Below, in pieces: positions 9,706 through 19,219 of a stretch of DNA of 64,000 bases. The stretch is from contig NZ_WACP01000001.1 of the NCBI RefSeq assembly GCF_008973665.1, positions 637,282 to 701,281 on the forward strand, written 5' to 3'. The translations under genes and the position numbers were made by a program. Each line of letters starts with the position of its first letter. Positions within the stretch are counted from its first letter, which is position 1. Source of the stretch: Paenibacillus tengchongensis (GTDB lineage Bacteria > Bacillota > Bacilli > Paenibacillales > Paenibacillaceae). The notes under the pieces were generated by a model. The model made no database searches, was not told the DNA's origin, and was given only the letters and a program-made list of their open reading frames with translations.

Positions 9706-9905
9706 CCCACTGCTCTCTATTCACTACTGTCTATCCACTGCTCTCTATTCACTGCTCTCTATTCACTACTGTCTATCCACTACTCTCTATTCACTGCTCT
9801 CTATTCACTATTCCCTACCCTTACTCACACTCAGTCCCACGCCCAACTCCCTACTCCCTACTCCCAACTCTCTACTCTCTACTCTCTACTCTCTACTCTC
9901 TACGC
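9706..9905. repeat. CT-rich low-complexity tandem repeats
   Basis: About 200 bases built from CTCTATTCACT, CTGTCTATCCACT and later CTACTCTCTACTCTCTA units. The repeats are short, impure and noncoding. They lie between the promoter side of the GH42 gene and the 3' end of the sugar-binding protein gene. Confidence 0.75.
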
Positions 9906-9939
9906 CCAGTATACCGCAGGTCCCCTATCCGCCGATAAC

Positions 9940-9991
9940 CAAAAGCGCCCCCCGGCTCAGCTCTAATCAAGAGATGAACCGGAAGGCGCTC
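9940..9991 (-). terminator. Terminator of the sugar ABC transporter operon
   Basis: On the minus strand AGCGCC pairs with GGCGCT around a longer imperfect inner stem (CCGG and CTCAGCTCT-like arms), followed by TTTT. It lies 74 bases past the stop of the binding-protein gene. Confidence 0.7.
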
Positions 9992-10064
9992 CGCGAATCC
10001 ACTTTTTCCAAACTACCTACTTATTATTGTCTCTATATATTGTCTCTATATGCCCGGTTGCTGC

Positions 10065-11372
10065 TTATTTCTTCAGCTTGTCCCAAGCGGCTTGCATGGC
10101 TGTTTCCCAGCCGGCTTCGTCCACTTTGTCCGCGATCAGCTGCTGGATCACGCTGGCGAACTCTTGAGTTACACCATCAGGGAATTTAGAGGACTGCAGT
10201 CCGTATACTTTGCCTTCCTGTACATAGTTCCATACGTCGGAACCCAGATCGCCAATGTCTTCAGGGTTGGCTTCGATGGTCGACAGAGCCGGGATGAACT
10301 TCCACTTCTTCGTGATGTATTCTTTACCCATGTCGGAAGTTACGAGCCAGTTCAGGAAGGTCTTAGCTTCTTCTTTAGAAGCGGAGTCCTTGTTGACTAC
10401 CAGGTTAGCCGGGATACCAACGGTCATCTTGTCGTTCTTCTCGGCATCTTCATTGATCGGCATAGGGAACATACCGATGTTCATGTCCGGAGTGATGTTG
10501 TCGACCAGTGTCTGTGCCCAGTTGCCTTCCTGCATCATCGCTACTTCACCATTGGCAAACATAGCCAGGTGAGTATTGGCGTCAGTGGTCAGCGGGTTCT
10601 TTTGGCCATATTCTACAGTCAGCTTGAGCAGGTTGCTCCAGTCTTTAAATACCGGGTTGCCTACGATGGAGGCTGTTCCGCCGTTCAGTCCGGCGATGAA
10701 TTCATCCACATTGTCCTGCTGTGCAAAAGCTACGCTGATGCCCTGGTTACCCAGCAGCCACCATTCCTGGTACGCGTTGCCGAAAGGAATAACGTCGATC
10801 GCCTGCAGCTTCTTCGCAGCTTCTTCCAGTTCAGACAAGGTCTTCGGAGTTTCAGTGATGCCTGCTTTTTCAAACAGGTCCTTGTTGTATACATAGCCGA
10901 TACCTTCAAGGTTCATTGGCATACCGTAGGTTTTGCCGTCCTTGGTCATCGGTTCTGCAGCCAAAGGAATCAGATCCTTCACCCAAGGCTGGTCGGAGAG
11001 GTCTTCCAGCTTGTCGCCCCACAGATCCATTTCGGCATAACCACCGTTGGAGAAAATGTCAGGAGCGTCGCCGGAAGCGAATTTCGTCTTCAGGGCAGCC
11101 GCATAGTCGGCACCGCCGCCGACAGTCTGGATGTCGAGCTTGATGTTCGGATATTCTTTTTCGAATTCAACCTTCAGTTCATTGAGGCCTTCGACGATTT
11201 CCGTCTTAAACTGGAAAATCTTAACCGTTTTAGTTTCGCCGCCGGCATTGCCAGCGCTTCCATTTTGTGCGTTATTAGAAGCATTATTGGTATTGTTGCC
11301 GCCGCATGCCGCGAGGACAACCGACATCAGCATGACGCTGGACAGCATAACTGCAGAGCGTTTCTTCATCAT
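10065..11372 (-). CDS. Extracellular sugar-binding lipoprotein of an ABC importer
   Basis: The solute-binding protein (family 1, MalE-like; 435 residues) of a carbohydrate importer, anchored outside the membrane. The signal peptide ends in the lipobox LAACGG (Cys about 23), followed by an Asn-rich linker. The body has the domain-typical YGMPMNLEGIGYVYNKDLFEKAG segment at about 130-155 and the MMQEGNWAQTLV segment at about 275-287. The gene is last in the operon after the two permeases, with a 77-base gap that may carry extra regulatory or RNA-stability signals. ATG-ATG at the start makes the first codon uncertain by one residue. No ATPase gene is nearby, so a shared MsmX-type ATPase encoded elsewhere is expected. 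Confidence 0.95.
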   Translation of the reverse strand: MMKKRSAVMLSSVMLMSVVLAACGGNNTNNASNNAQNGSAGNAGGETKTVKIFQFKTEIVEGLNELKVEFEKEYPNIKLDIQTVGGGADYAAALKTKFASGDAPDIFSNGGYAEMDLWGDKLEDLSDQPWVKDLIPLAAEPMTKDGKTYGMPMNLEGIGYVYNKDLFEKAGITETPKTLSELEEAAKKLQAIDVIPFGNAYQEWWLLGNQGISVAFAQQDNVDEFIAGLNGGTASIVGNPVFKDWSNLLKLTVEYGQKNPLTTDANTHLAMFANGEVAMMQEGNWAQTLVDNITPDMNIGMFPMPINEDAEKNDKMTVGIPANLVVNKDSASKEEAKTFLNWLVTSDMGKEYITKKWKFIPALSTIEANPEDIGDLGSDVWNYVQEGKVYGLQSSKFPDGVTQEFASVIQQLIADKVDEAGWETAMQAAWDKLKK

Positions 11373-11449
11373 TTGTGTTTCCCCCTTAATTGTGTTTGCT
11401 TGCCTTATAAAAAGATATAGAGCTTATATGGTGGAACGGGGGCCCGGTG

Positions 11450-12280
11450 TTAACCTTTCACCGAGCCGGCCGCAATACCCTCAACAATGTAACGTTGCAT
11501 GAACAGATAGAAGACTACAATTGGAGCAACTCCGAGTGTCAGCGCCGGAAGCGCCATATCCCATTGCTTCGTGTATTGTCCGAAGAACGAGAAGGTTGCC
11601 AGCGGAATGGTCCGCAGCTCCGGTGCCTGCAGAATCAGGGACGGAAGTAGGTAGTCATTCCAGATGCCGAGCGCGTTCAGGACGATGATCGTCATGAGCA
11701 TCGGCTTGAGCAGCGGAAGCACGATCCGGAAGAATACCGTCAGCGGATTACAGCCGTCAACGGTTGCCGCTTCTTCAATCTCCAGAGGTACAGATTTGAT
11801 GAACCCGTGGAACAGGAAGATGGCCATCGGGATACTCAGACCCAGGTTGGTCATGAGAAGACCCGGAATGGAGTTGTTTACGCCCAGGACGTTAACGACC
11901 TGCAGAATCGGAATCATGATCGTCTGGAACGGAACCACCATCGCCGCCACGAACAGCAGCAGCAGGAAACGGTTGAACTTCGAGTCGGCCCGCACCATGC
12001 GGTACGCTGCCATAGCTGCGAACAGGGCAATCAGGATTACGCTGATAACAGTAATGATAATCGAGTTCCGGAACGCTTCCGAGAACCGGGCCAGCTTCCA
12101 GGCCTGCGAGTAGTTGGACCAGATGAATTCGGTCGGCCAGGCCGCCGCATTGCTGAGAATCTCACCAAACGATTTCACCGAGTTGGCGAGCAGGAAATAG
12201 AATGGCGACAGGAACAGCAGGGCAAGGAGAATCATAATGATTTCCAGGCCAAAGTTCCATCTTTTGCCTTCTTCCTTCAT
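11450..12280 (-). CDS. Sugar ABC transporter permease, MalG type
   Basis: An inner-membrane permease of 276 residues with six hydrophobic segments. The EAA loop that docks the ATPase is at about residues 185-205 (EIEEAATVDGCNPLTVFFRI). The start ATG shares one base with the stop of the upstream permease gene (TAATG), so the two are translationally coupled. It is the partner of the MalF-type permease and serves the binding protein downstream. Confidence 0.95.
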   Translation of the reverse strand: MKEEGKRWNFGLEIIMILLALLFLSPFYFLLANSVKSFGEILSNAAAWPTEFIWSNYSQAWKLARFSEAFRNSIIITVISVILIALFAAMAAYRMVRADSKFNRFLLLLFVAAMVVPFQTIMIPILQVVNVLGVNNSIPGLLMTNLGLSIPMAIFLFHGFIKSVPLEIEEAATVDGCNPLTVFFRIVLPLLKPMLMTIIVLNALGIWNDYLLPSLILQAPELRTIPLATFSFFGQYTKQWDMALPALTLGVAPIVVFYLFMQRYIVEGIAAGSVKG

Positions 12281-13161
12281 TACGCTTCAACCTCCTTGCT
12301 CTTGGTCACCCGGACCTGAATGACAGTGATGATGGCGACGATGACGAAGAACAGCAGCGCTTTCGCCGTACCCAGACCATATCGGTTATTCAGGAACGCT
12401 TCATTATAGATGTTCATCGCTACAGATTCGGTCGATTTAAACGGTCCGCCTTTCGTCAGGGAAAGGTTCAGGTCGAACATCTTGAAGGACCAGGAGATGG
12501 CGAGGAACAAGCCTACAGTAACAGCCGGCATAATGAGCGGAACGATAATGCTGCGGAGCACCTGCCCGCGGGAGGCACCGTCGATTTCCGCCGCTTCCAG
12601 CACTTCCTTGGAGACGTTGTTCAGCGAAGCGATGTAGATAACCATCAGGTAACCGGAAGACTGCCATACGAACACCATGACGATTGCCCAGAAGCCGGTA
12701 GTCGCATCGCCGAGCCACGGAAGATTAAAGAAGGACCAGCCCGTAAGATCGCCCATCGTGGCGAAACCTTTGATGAAGATGAACTGCCATATAAAACCAA
12801 GCAACAAGCCCCCGATTACGTTAGGCATAAAGAAGATGGTGCGGAGCATATTGCGTGTTTTTAATGCTTTGGTTAAAAAATAGGCCAGGAAAAAGCCTAC
12901 TACGTTGGTCAGTACAACCCCGAGCACAGTGAACCGCACTGTAAACCAGAAGGATGACCAGAAATCCGGATCATTGGTGAAGATCATTTTAAAATTGTCA
13001 AAGCCTACCCAGGCTACGTTGCCGGATACGCCGTTCCAGTCGGTGAAGGAATAGTACATCCCCATCACAAACGGAATAATCATGACCACAGTGAAAAACA
13101 ATACTGCCGGGCCAACGAAGAAAAGCTGCTGACCGAATTGAGACGACTTCGAGCCGCGCAT
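12280..13161 (-). CDS. Sugar ABC transporter permease, MalF type
   Basis: The first gene of the importer operon, 293 residues from the ATG at 13161. That start is preferred because GGGGGG lies nine bases upstream; an in-frame GTG at 13191 adds ten residues but has no ribosome-binding site. Six membrane segments are visible, and the EAA loop EVLEAAEIDGASRGQVLRSI sits near residue 195-215. The 136-base gap to the divergent YesM-type kinase gene must hold both promoters, so the two-component pair is its likely regulator. Confidence 0.95.
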   Translation of the reverse strand: MRGSKSSQFGQQLFFVGPAVLFFTVVMIIPFVMGMYYSFTDWNGVSGNVAWVGFDNFKMIFTNDPDFWSSFWFTVRFTVLGVVLTNVVGFFLAYFLTKALKTRNMLRTIFFMPNVIGGLLLGFIWQFIFIKGFATMGDLTGWSFFNLPWLGDATTGFWAIVMVFVWQSSGYLMVIYIASLNNVSKEVLEAAEIDGASRGQVLRSIIVPLIMPAVTVGLFLAISWSFKMFDLNLSLTKGGPFKSTESVAMNIYNEAFLNNRYGLGTAKALLFFVIVAIITVIQVRVTKSKEVEA

Positions 13162-13297
13162 TTTACCCGTCCCCCCCTTTCTTTTACTCACTTACTTGTT
13201 TATCATCTAAGGATATTATCACTTTTTTTGCAGACCGCTTACACCGACGCAAGTGATCGATAAGGTGTAAAATATTGATCGGATGTGACAAAATACG

Positions 13298-15142
13298 ATG
13301 AAATGGAACAATATTCGCACCAAACTGATTGTTTTTTTACTCCTCCCGACACTGATTTGTATTATGGCTACGATGATAATCAACTATTCTTATACGACGG
13401 CCTCCCTGCGCACGAGGGCGGTCGACGAGAATAAGAATCTGCTGTTCCAGGGAGCCCAGAATATCGGCAGCCTGATCGAGGAAATCGACCGGCTCTCCCT
13501 GATCGTCTACTCTGATTCGGATCTGTACCGTCTGCTTGAAGTGGGGTCTGACGATTCCTCCGCCAATGCCCGCATTTATTCGTCGCTCAACTATATTTCC
13601 TCCTCGAATCCTGATATTTCCCGGGTGTATCTGTATGGCGTCAAAGACAGCAAAGCCACCCTGCTGGCCCGCGACTCCACGCCCAAGCGCTGGCAGGGCA
13701 TTCCGGCCTACCCCGATTCCAAGGTGACGGCGGAGCATCCGGTGTCCATTCAGACCACCCATCTCAGCCACAGCTACGGGCTAAACTTTCTCATTCCGCA
13801 GCTCCCGGAGGAGCAGGTCTTCACCCTGCACCGCCGGATCGAGCAGGTTCCCTCTACGAATGAGCTCGGTTATTTGTCGATTGATGTCAAGCTAAAAGCG
13901 CTCACGGATATTATCGATCAAATGTATGAGCAGAATCAGGAGAATGTCTATCTGGTCGACGACAGCGGCGCGCTGGTCTACAGCCACCATGCGGACGAGC
14001 TCGGCCAGCCGCTGAATGCGGCCTGGTACGATAAGAGAATCAGCACAGCCGGTCCTCAGATGCAGGGCTATTTTGAAGAAAACAGCTCGGTGTTTATTTA
14101 TCAGAAGCTTGAGGTGCCCGGCCAGAGCTGGACGCTGGTAAAGCAGATTCCCGGCTCCTACCTGTTCCGTGAAGCCAAAGAGGCGGCGACGATCAATATC
14201 CTGCTGCTGGCGCTGCTCATGGTGATGATTACTGCACTGACCGTCATTATTTCCTTCCGTTTCACCGCGCCGATCAAGCAGCTCACCCGATACATGAACC
14301 AGGTGCAGACCGGGAATCTGGAGGTGGAGATCCGTCCGGCGGGGAGTGACGAAATCGGTGTGCTGACCGAGCATTTCCGGCGCATGATGGACACGATTAA
14401 TAACCTGATTTTGCGAGAATACCGGCTGGAGCTCTCGAACAAGACCAACGAGCTGCGGGCGCTGCAGGCCCAGATCAACCCGCATTTCCTGAACAATACG
14501 CTGCAGATTATCGGCACTCTGGCGCTCGAGCTGAAGGTTCCGCAAATCTATGCCCTGCTCTCGGCTCTGGCCAAAATGATGCGCTACAGCATGCACAACG
14601 ATGAGAAGATCGTAACGATCCAGAATGAGCTGGATCATGTGAAGGCCTATATCGAGCTGCAGAAGGAACGTTTTGAAAATAAGTTCGCTTTCCGCTACGA
14701 TATGGAAGAGCCGCTGCGGGCGGCGCTGATGCCGAAGATGATTCTGCAGCCGATCGTCGAAAATTATTTCAAGCACGGCTTTCATCTTTCCCGCAGCGAC
14801 GGCTGGATCGAAATTACTGCCGCCAGGCTGGAGTCGGGCCGGATGGAGATTCTGATCCGCAACAACGGGCAGTCCATTCCCCCGGAGCGGCTGGAAGCAC
14901 TGCGGCAGGAGCTGGAGCAGGCCGGTCCGCTGGATATTGACGCGCTGAAGGACCCGGTGCCTGCCCGTGAGGGCGAGATCAGACTCAGCGCTCCGGGGGC
15001 CGGCATCGGCTTGTCCAACGTGCTTGCGCGGCTGCGGCTGGTATGCGGGGACGATGCTCTGCTGCAGGTCGATAATATAGACACGGGCGGCGTTGCCGTC
15101 CGGCTGGAATTTGAAATCATGATGGAGAGTGAACGGATATGA
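13298..15142 (+). CDS. YesM-type sensor histidine kinase
   Basis: A membrane sensor kinase of 614 residues. It has a membrane segment at about 10-30, an extracellular sensor to about 295, a second membrane segment at about 298-320, a HAMP linker (about 325-375), a His_kinase domain with the phospho-acceptor H396 in AQINPHFLNN, and an ATPase domain from about 490 with the G box GAGIGLSNVLARL. It is paired with the downstream regulator by an ATGA-type 4-base overlap. By its position it probably senses the sugar handled by the divergent ABC importer, possibly through the binding protein. Confidence 0.94.
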   Translation: MKWNNIRTKLIVFLLLPTLICIMATMIINYSYTTASLRTRAVDENKNLLFQGAQNIGSLIEEIDRLSLIVYSDSDLYRLLEVGSDDSSANARIYSSLNYISSSNPDISRVYLYGVKDSKATLLARDSTPKRWQGIPAYPDSKVTAEHPVSIQTTHLSHSYGLNFLIPQLPEEQVFTLHRRIEQVPSTNELGYLSIDVKLKALTDIIDQMYEQNQENVYLVDDSGALVYSHHADELGQPLNAAWYDKRISTAGPQMQGYFEENSSVFIYQKLEVPGQSWTLVKQIPGSYLFREAKEAATINILLLALLMVMITALTVIISFRFTAPIKQLTRYMNQVQTGNLEVEIRPAGSDEIGVLTEHFRRMMDTINNLILREYRLELSNKTNELRALQAQINPHFLNNTLQIIGTLALELKVPQIYALLSALAKMMRYSMHNDEKIVTIQNELDHVKAYIELQKERFENKFAFRYDMEEPLRAALMPKMILQPIVENYFKHGFHLSRSDGWIEITAARLESGRMEILIRNNGQSIPPERLEALRQELEQAGPLDIDALKDPVPAREGEIRLSAPGAGIGLSNVLARLRLVCGDDALLQVDNIDTGGVAVRLEFEIMMESERI

Positions 15143-16773
15143 AGGCGCTGATCGTGGATGATGAAGCGAGAGTAAGAAAGGCGGTGCGGCTGCTCGTCGA
15201 TTGGGAGGCGCACCAGATTGGGGAGATTCTGGAGGCGGGCAGCGGCAACGAGGCGATTGAAATCATCCGCGAGGCCAAGCCGGCGCTGGTCATTATGGAT
15301 ATGATGATGGATTCCGGCAACGGCATTGAGCTGATGACCTGGGTCGATGAATTCGCCGGCAACACCAAATTCATTGTGGTCAGCGGCCATAATGATTTTG
15401 ACTTTGTACGCCAGACGGTCCGCCATGGCGGCATTGATTATATCCTGAAGCCGATTGAGCATGAGGCGATCAACCTTGCCGTGTCCAAGGCAGTGGCCGC
15501 CTGGCGGACGGAAGAGGAAGAGCGCCGCCAGCACCAGAAGCAGAACATCCGGCTGAATGAGATCACGCCGATCTACGGCGAGAAGCTGCTCTCGGCCCTG
15601 ATCCATGATCCCGTCGTGGCCGAGTCCTCGCTGCGCCGGCTTGTCGCCGAGGGCGTCATCCCGGCGCCCGCCCGGTCTTCACGGCTGATCCTGATTCAGA
15701 CCGACAGCGGGAACAACCAGCTCCTGAAGCGGTTCGGCGGCGACAGCGAGCTGCTGTATTATGCCATTGTCAACATCTGTAACGAGTTTCTGCAGCCGCA
15801 GAACAAGGGCATTGCCTTCCGGTATTGGGGCGGCATCCCGGAGATCGCCATTCTGCTGTGGGAGGTGCAGGATTCCGTCAGCGAGCTTATTGCCCGGATT
15901 AACCAGGGCTTATACCAGACACTGCAGCTGCGTATGCATTTCGGAGTCAGTACGGTAGGCAATCTGCCCTCCGGACTGCACAGGCAGCGCCAGGAAGCCG
16001 CAGAAGCACTGCTGCGCCGCAACCTGCTGCAGCAGGAGGAATATTGCCACCTTCCCGCTGCGGCTGCCGAAGCTGCCGCACACGGGCAGGGCACTCCGGC
16101 GATCTTCGCCGATGTGCAGGAGGAATGGAAGGTCGCGGTCATCAGCGGCAGCCGGGAGGCCATTACCGCTGCCTCCGAGCGCTGGACCCATGAGCTGGAA
16201 AGCGGCGGGGTCATCACCCCCGAGATGCTCGGCAGCTGGAAGGCCGACATTCTGACCTTCCGCTCCCGGCTGGTACGGGAGATCCTCGGCGCCCAGGCGG
16301 ACAGCGCGCTCTCCGAGCTGGAGCAGGGCGACCCGGAGCATCCCGCGCCTTATCCCGGCGGCTACTCCTTCTCCCAGTTCGCCTGGCGCGACTGGTCCCT
16401 GAGCCTGCTGCTGCGTCTCGCGCAGGTACTCGCCGAGCGCAGCGTCAAGGAACGCAATCCGATGACCGAGATCGTAAAATATATCGAGCAGAATTACCCG
16501 TCCGAGCTCTCCCTGCAGGAGGTCGCCGGCAAGTTCTTCGTCAGCCGCGAATACGTCTCGCGCAAATTCAAGCAGGAGTTCGGCATTAACTTCTCCGACT
16601 ACATCGTCCAGGTGCGGATCGAGAAGGCCAAGCTGCTGCTGCAGAACCCCAACCTGAAGCTGGCCCAGATCGCTGAAATGGTTGGCGTCCATGACGTGAA
16701 GTATTTCAGCAAGGTGTTCAAGAAGCAGGCCGGGGTCACGCCGAAGGAGTACCGGGGGCGGGTAGGGCTTTAA
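15139..16773 (+). CDS. YesN-type response regulator with AraC DNA-binding domain
   Basis: A 544-residue regulator partnered with the preceding kinase. The receiver domain occupies about residues 1-120 with phospho-acceptor D54 (VIMDMMM) and acidic pair DDE at 7-9. The central region of about 300 residues is variable. The C-terminal AraC-type double helix-turn-helix is at about 440-540 and ends in HDVKYFSKVFKKQAGVTPKEY. It probably activates the divergent importer operon at 13.2 kb. Confidence 0.94.
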   Translation: MKALIVDDEARVRKAVRLLVDWEAHQIGEILEAGSGNEAIEIIREAKPALVIMDMMMDSGNGIELMTWVDEFAGNTKFIVVSGHNDFDFVRQTVRHGGIDYILKPIEHEAINLAVSKAVAAWRTEEEERRQHQKQNIRLNEITPIYGEKLLSALIHDPVVAESSLRRLVAEGVIPAPARSSRLILIQTDSGNNQLLKRFGGDSELLYYAIVNICNEFLQPQNKGIAFRYWGGIPEIAILLWEVQDSVSELIARINQGLYQTLQLRMHFGVSTVGNLPSGLHRQRQEAAEALLRRNLLQQEEYCHLPAAAAEAAAHGQGTPAIFADVQEEWKVAVISGSREAITAASERWTHELESGGVITPEMLGSWKADILTFRSRLVREILGAQADSALSELEQGDPEHPAPYPGGYSFSQFAWRDWSLSLLLRLAQVLAERSVKERNPMTEIVKYIEQNYPSELSLQEVAGKFFVSREYVSRKFKQEFGINFSDYIVQVRIEKAKLLLQNPNLKLAQIAEMVGVHDVKYFSKVFKKQAGVTPKEYRGRVGL

Positions 16774-16780
16774 GGCCCAG

Positions 16781-16878
16781 CCGCAGGGTCCGGACGGCGC
16801 GGCTGGCCGCAGGGACCGGGCGGCGCGGCTGGCCGCAGGGTCCGGGCGGCGCGGCTGGCCGCAGGGTCCGGGCGGCGT
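16781..16878. repeat. 26-bp GC-rich tandem repeat, four copies
   Basis: Copies begin at 16781, 16807, 16833 and 16859 and start with CCGCAGGG; they differ at single positions. The array begins eight bases after the stop of the YesN-type gene and is noncoding. Confidence 0.85.
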
Positions 16879-17145
16879 GAGCTGTAATCGCCGGGTTCGG
16901 GTTAGTTCAAGCCCGCCGTCTTACCATTCTGTCATTAGTGGCGGACCGAACCAGGGATGCCACCGCTGATAACCTGCATACGTCCCACGGCTCCTTACGG
17001 ACCGTAAAGCCTTTATTTCGGGAAAATAGCCGGATTATCGGACCCGGATGACCTTATTCCTGCTAGCCAAAACAATAATTATCGTCATCTGAGTCCGTTA
17101 CGGTAGAACGCCGCCGCCATTGATCTCACTAACACCATACTAGTA

Positions 17146-17535
17146 CACTGACCAAATCAAATCTAAGGACGATATGTGCGGACATCTCCGGTCCTTATCT
17201 GCAAGTTTATGGGGTGTAGCTACAACTTGATGTGCTCAAGGTGCTAGTTCGATTTTCGTTACTTAAATTCTCATTATTTCTGGTTAGCTGCAGTCTAGTT
17301 CGATAATCGCCACTTAATATCGATGGAAGTGATGACGGGTGCGAATTTTGGTCAAATTAGATGACGAAAATCAAACTAGAGTTGAAAAATGGCACGGTAT
17401 AGGCGAAATAAGTGGCGAAAATCAAATTAGTGCAATGACCAAGTCAAATCTAAGGACAGTATGTGCAGATATCTCCAGCTCATACCCGCAAGTTGGATGA
17501 TGCATAGCTGCAATTTAATGCGGCCAAGCACTAGG
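17146..17535. repeat. Dispersed intergenic repeat, locus B, with flanking direct repeats
   Basis: Four motif copies lie at 17244-17266 and 17295-17318 (forward) and at 17356-17379 and 17408-17430 (reverse), giving a forward-forward-reverse-reverse pattern. They are flanked by two diverged direct copies of a ~95-base segment (17146-17246 and 17441-17535), both beginning near CAAATCAAATCTAAGGAC and ending in GCTAG or ACTAG. A related flank occurs at 27.27-27.37 kb. Confidence 0.75.
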
Positions 17536-17549
17536 ACTTAATATACCAA

Positions 17550-17582
17550 AGAACGCCCGGTTGGAAATTAGCCGGGCGTTCT
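17550..17582 (-). terminator. Strong hairpin, possible terminator
   Basis: A perfect 11-base stem (AGAACGCCCGG with CCGGGCGTTCT) and an 11-base loop. The following tract is only moderately T-rich on either strand (TTTGGTATATT on the minus). It lies 265 bases past the SGNH esterase gene, so the assignment to that gene is tentative. Confidence 0.5.
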
Positions 17583-17846
17583 ACAAGTAATCTATTATGC
17601 CTAAAATCAGCGCTGACATCCACTGCTCATTAAAGTTACTGCGCCTGAGCAGCTGCATAATTAAAACACTGCCAGCAGACTTCGTTTATTACGGTCTGCC
17701 GGTTACGATCAGTCGTTACGTTTGGCAGCATCATCAACAATCAGCCGCCTGATATCCGCCCTTTCTCTGCCTATTGCTACCAGCCATTGTCATGGCCTTA
17801 GGCTGCCCACCTTCATCCGGCACTGACCCTCTACTCTGCTCACCGT

Positions 17847-19025
17847 CTACTTTCCGCTTTCGTACCAGGTCAGGAATGCCTCCGCGACCGCCTTGCCGGC
17901 GTCACCGTTCGGGTGCGGGTCGTATTCGTCACTCATGAACGCGCGGCGGATGCGATGCTCCTGCGGGGCTGGCTCCGACAGGACGGCGGCGATGTCGAAC
18001 ACCCGGTCAACCCCGGCCGGCGGGCTCCCCAGAATCGTCCGGTTCACCGTGCGCCAGTACGCTTCGCGCTCCTCCACGAAGTTGAACGGCGGCACGGTGC
18101 TAAGGATGATCCGGACCGCCGGGTTTGCCGCTTTGATCTCCGCAATAATATGCGTCAGATCGGCGAGCAGCTCATCGGCCGTCCGTTTGCCGATGTCCAG
18201 ATCATTGACGCCCAGCACGATTAACACCTCATCGCCCTGCTTCGCCTTCTCCAGCCACGGCCCGCCCTCGGCCACATCATAGGCCCGGCCCCACCCGGAG
18301 CCGAGATTCCACAGGCCGTAATCTGCGCCGAGCCCTTCGGCAATGCGCGCTGCCCAATACGTATATTGGTCTTTGGCCGTTCTGACGCCCTGCGTGATCG
18401 AGTCGCCCAGGAAGACCAGCTTCTTCTGCACTTGCTTCATGTATCCGATATAGCTCGGCGCCACCAGCAGCTTATCCGACAGTACGAAGCCTCCGCCGCT
18501 CTCACTGTCCGCCAGCTCCCCTGTAGCATCGTAGCCGCTGACCAGCATGCCTTCTACATTAAACGGCACGCTCGGTCCCGCAGCCGCAGTCCTGATCGTC
18601 CAGGTGAACGCCAGGTAATGTCCTTCCGGCAGTTCAAGCCGAGCCTCATCGCTCCAGAAAGTTTCACCCGGAGCCACCGTCTTCGCAGCAGCGCCGCCAA
18701 ACGTAACCGGCACCTGCGACCCCGCCGCGACACTGCCATCCGGGTTCATCCCGCCATCGGCCACATACGCCGCTGCAATGCTCCATTCCCCTCCGGGCTG
18801 GCTTCCTCTCGCATCCTGACCCTGATCCCAGGTCGAGTCCACCGCATTACTGTGCCACAATTTCAGCGTCAGGCTGCCGCCTTCCCTCACCCGGAAGTAG
18901 GTCCGGTACGTATGGGTAAAAGGCTCCGGCGCATTCATAATGAAATTAGCTGCCGTCGAAACGACGGTAGCCGAAGAAAATTCGGTCTCTCCGTATACCC
19001 CGCCGCTGTTCATACTAGTGCTCAC
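17847..19025 (-). CDS. SGNH/GDSL-family hydrolase, probable carbohydrate or acyl esterase
   Basis: A 392-residue protein with a non-catalytic beta-rich N-terminal half and an SGNH hydrolase domain from about residue 200. The catalytic Ser is S209 (VFLGDSITQG), the oxyanion Gly and Asn are in NLGSGWG (about 242) and GVNDLD (about 274), and the Asp-His pair is D369/H371 (YDPHPNG). It has no clear signal peptide. The start GTG at 19025 is chosen because GGGGGAG lies six bases upstream; an ATG at 19040 is possible. Surrounded by glycosidase genes, it may remove acetyl groups from plant polysaccharide fragments, but that is inference from context. Confidence 0.85.
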   Translation of the reverse strand: MSTSMNSGGVYGETEFSSATVVSTAANFIMNAPEPFTHTYRTYFRVREGGSLTLKLWHSNAVDSTWDQGQDARGSQPGGEWSIAAAYVADGGMNPDGSVAAGSQVPVTFGGAAAKTVAPGETFWSDEARLELPEGHYLAFTWTIRTAAAGPSVPFNVEGMLVSGYDATGELADSESGGGFVLSDKLLVAPSYIGYMKQVQKKLVFLGDSITQGVRTAKDQYTYWAARIAEGLGADYGLWNLGSGWGRAYDVAEGGPWLEKAKQGDEVLIVLGVNDLDIGKRTADELLADLTHIIAEIKAANPAVRIILSTVPPFNFVEEREAYWRTVNRTILGSPPAGVDRVFDIAAVLSEPAPQEHRIRRAFMSDEYDPHPNGDAGKAVAEAFLTWYESGK

Positions 19026-19219
19026 TGCAATCTCCCCCATCGCTCTTTCTATCCGTTGAATTAAAGCGCATGCATAGCTTCCTGCACCCTATCTTCGGAT
19101 ACGCTCTGAATTTTGACAAGCCCCTTGCAAATCAAGAATCCCGCACACTTCAAAAAGCTCCCCGATGGTCCGGAACGCCATGCGTCCCCTCCCATCAGGG
19201 AGCTTGTGTCAGTTCTGCA

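Larger units (their letters stand above)
16774..17846. other. Large gene-free region (1.07 kb) with three repeat types
   Basis: No open frame here looks coding. It holds a 26-bp GC-rich tandem repeat, the dispersed TAGTT/CACTT motif cluster flanked by two diverged copies of a 95-base segment, and a strong hairpin. The rest (about 16880-17140 and 17590-17840) shows nothing recognisable. Confidence 0.7.

Noticed and set aside
9706..9905. CT-rich stretch as a promoter or triplex-forming regulatory element
   Set aside because: Impure simple repeats without any positional relation to a start site; most likely slippage.
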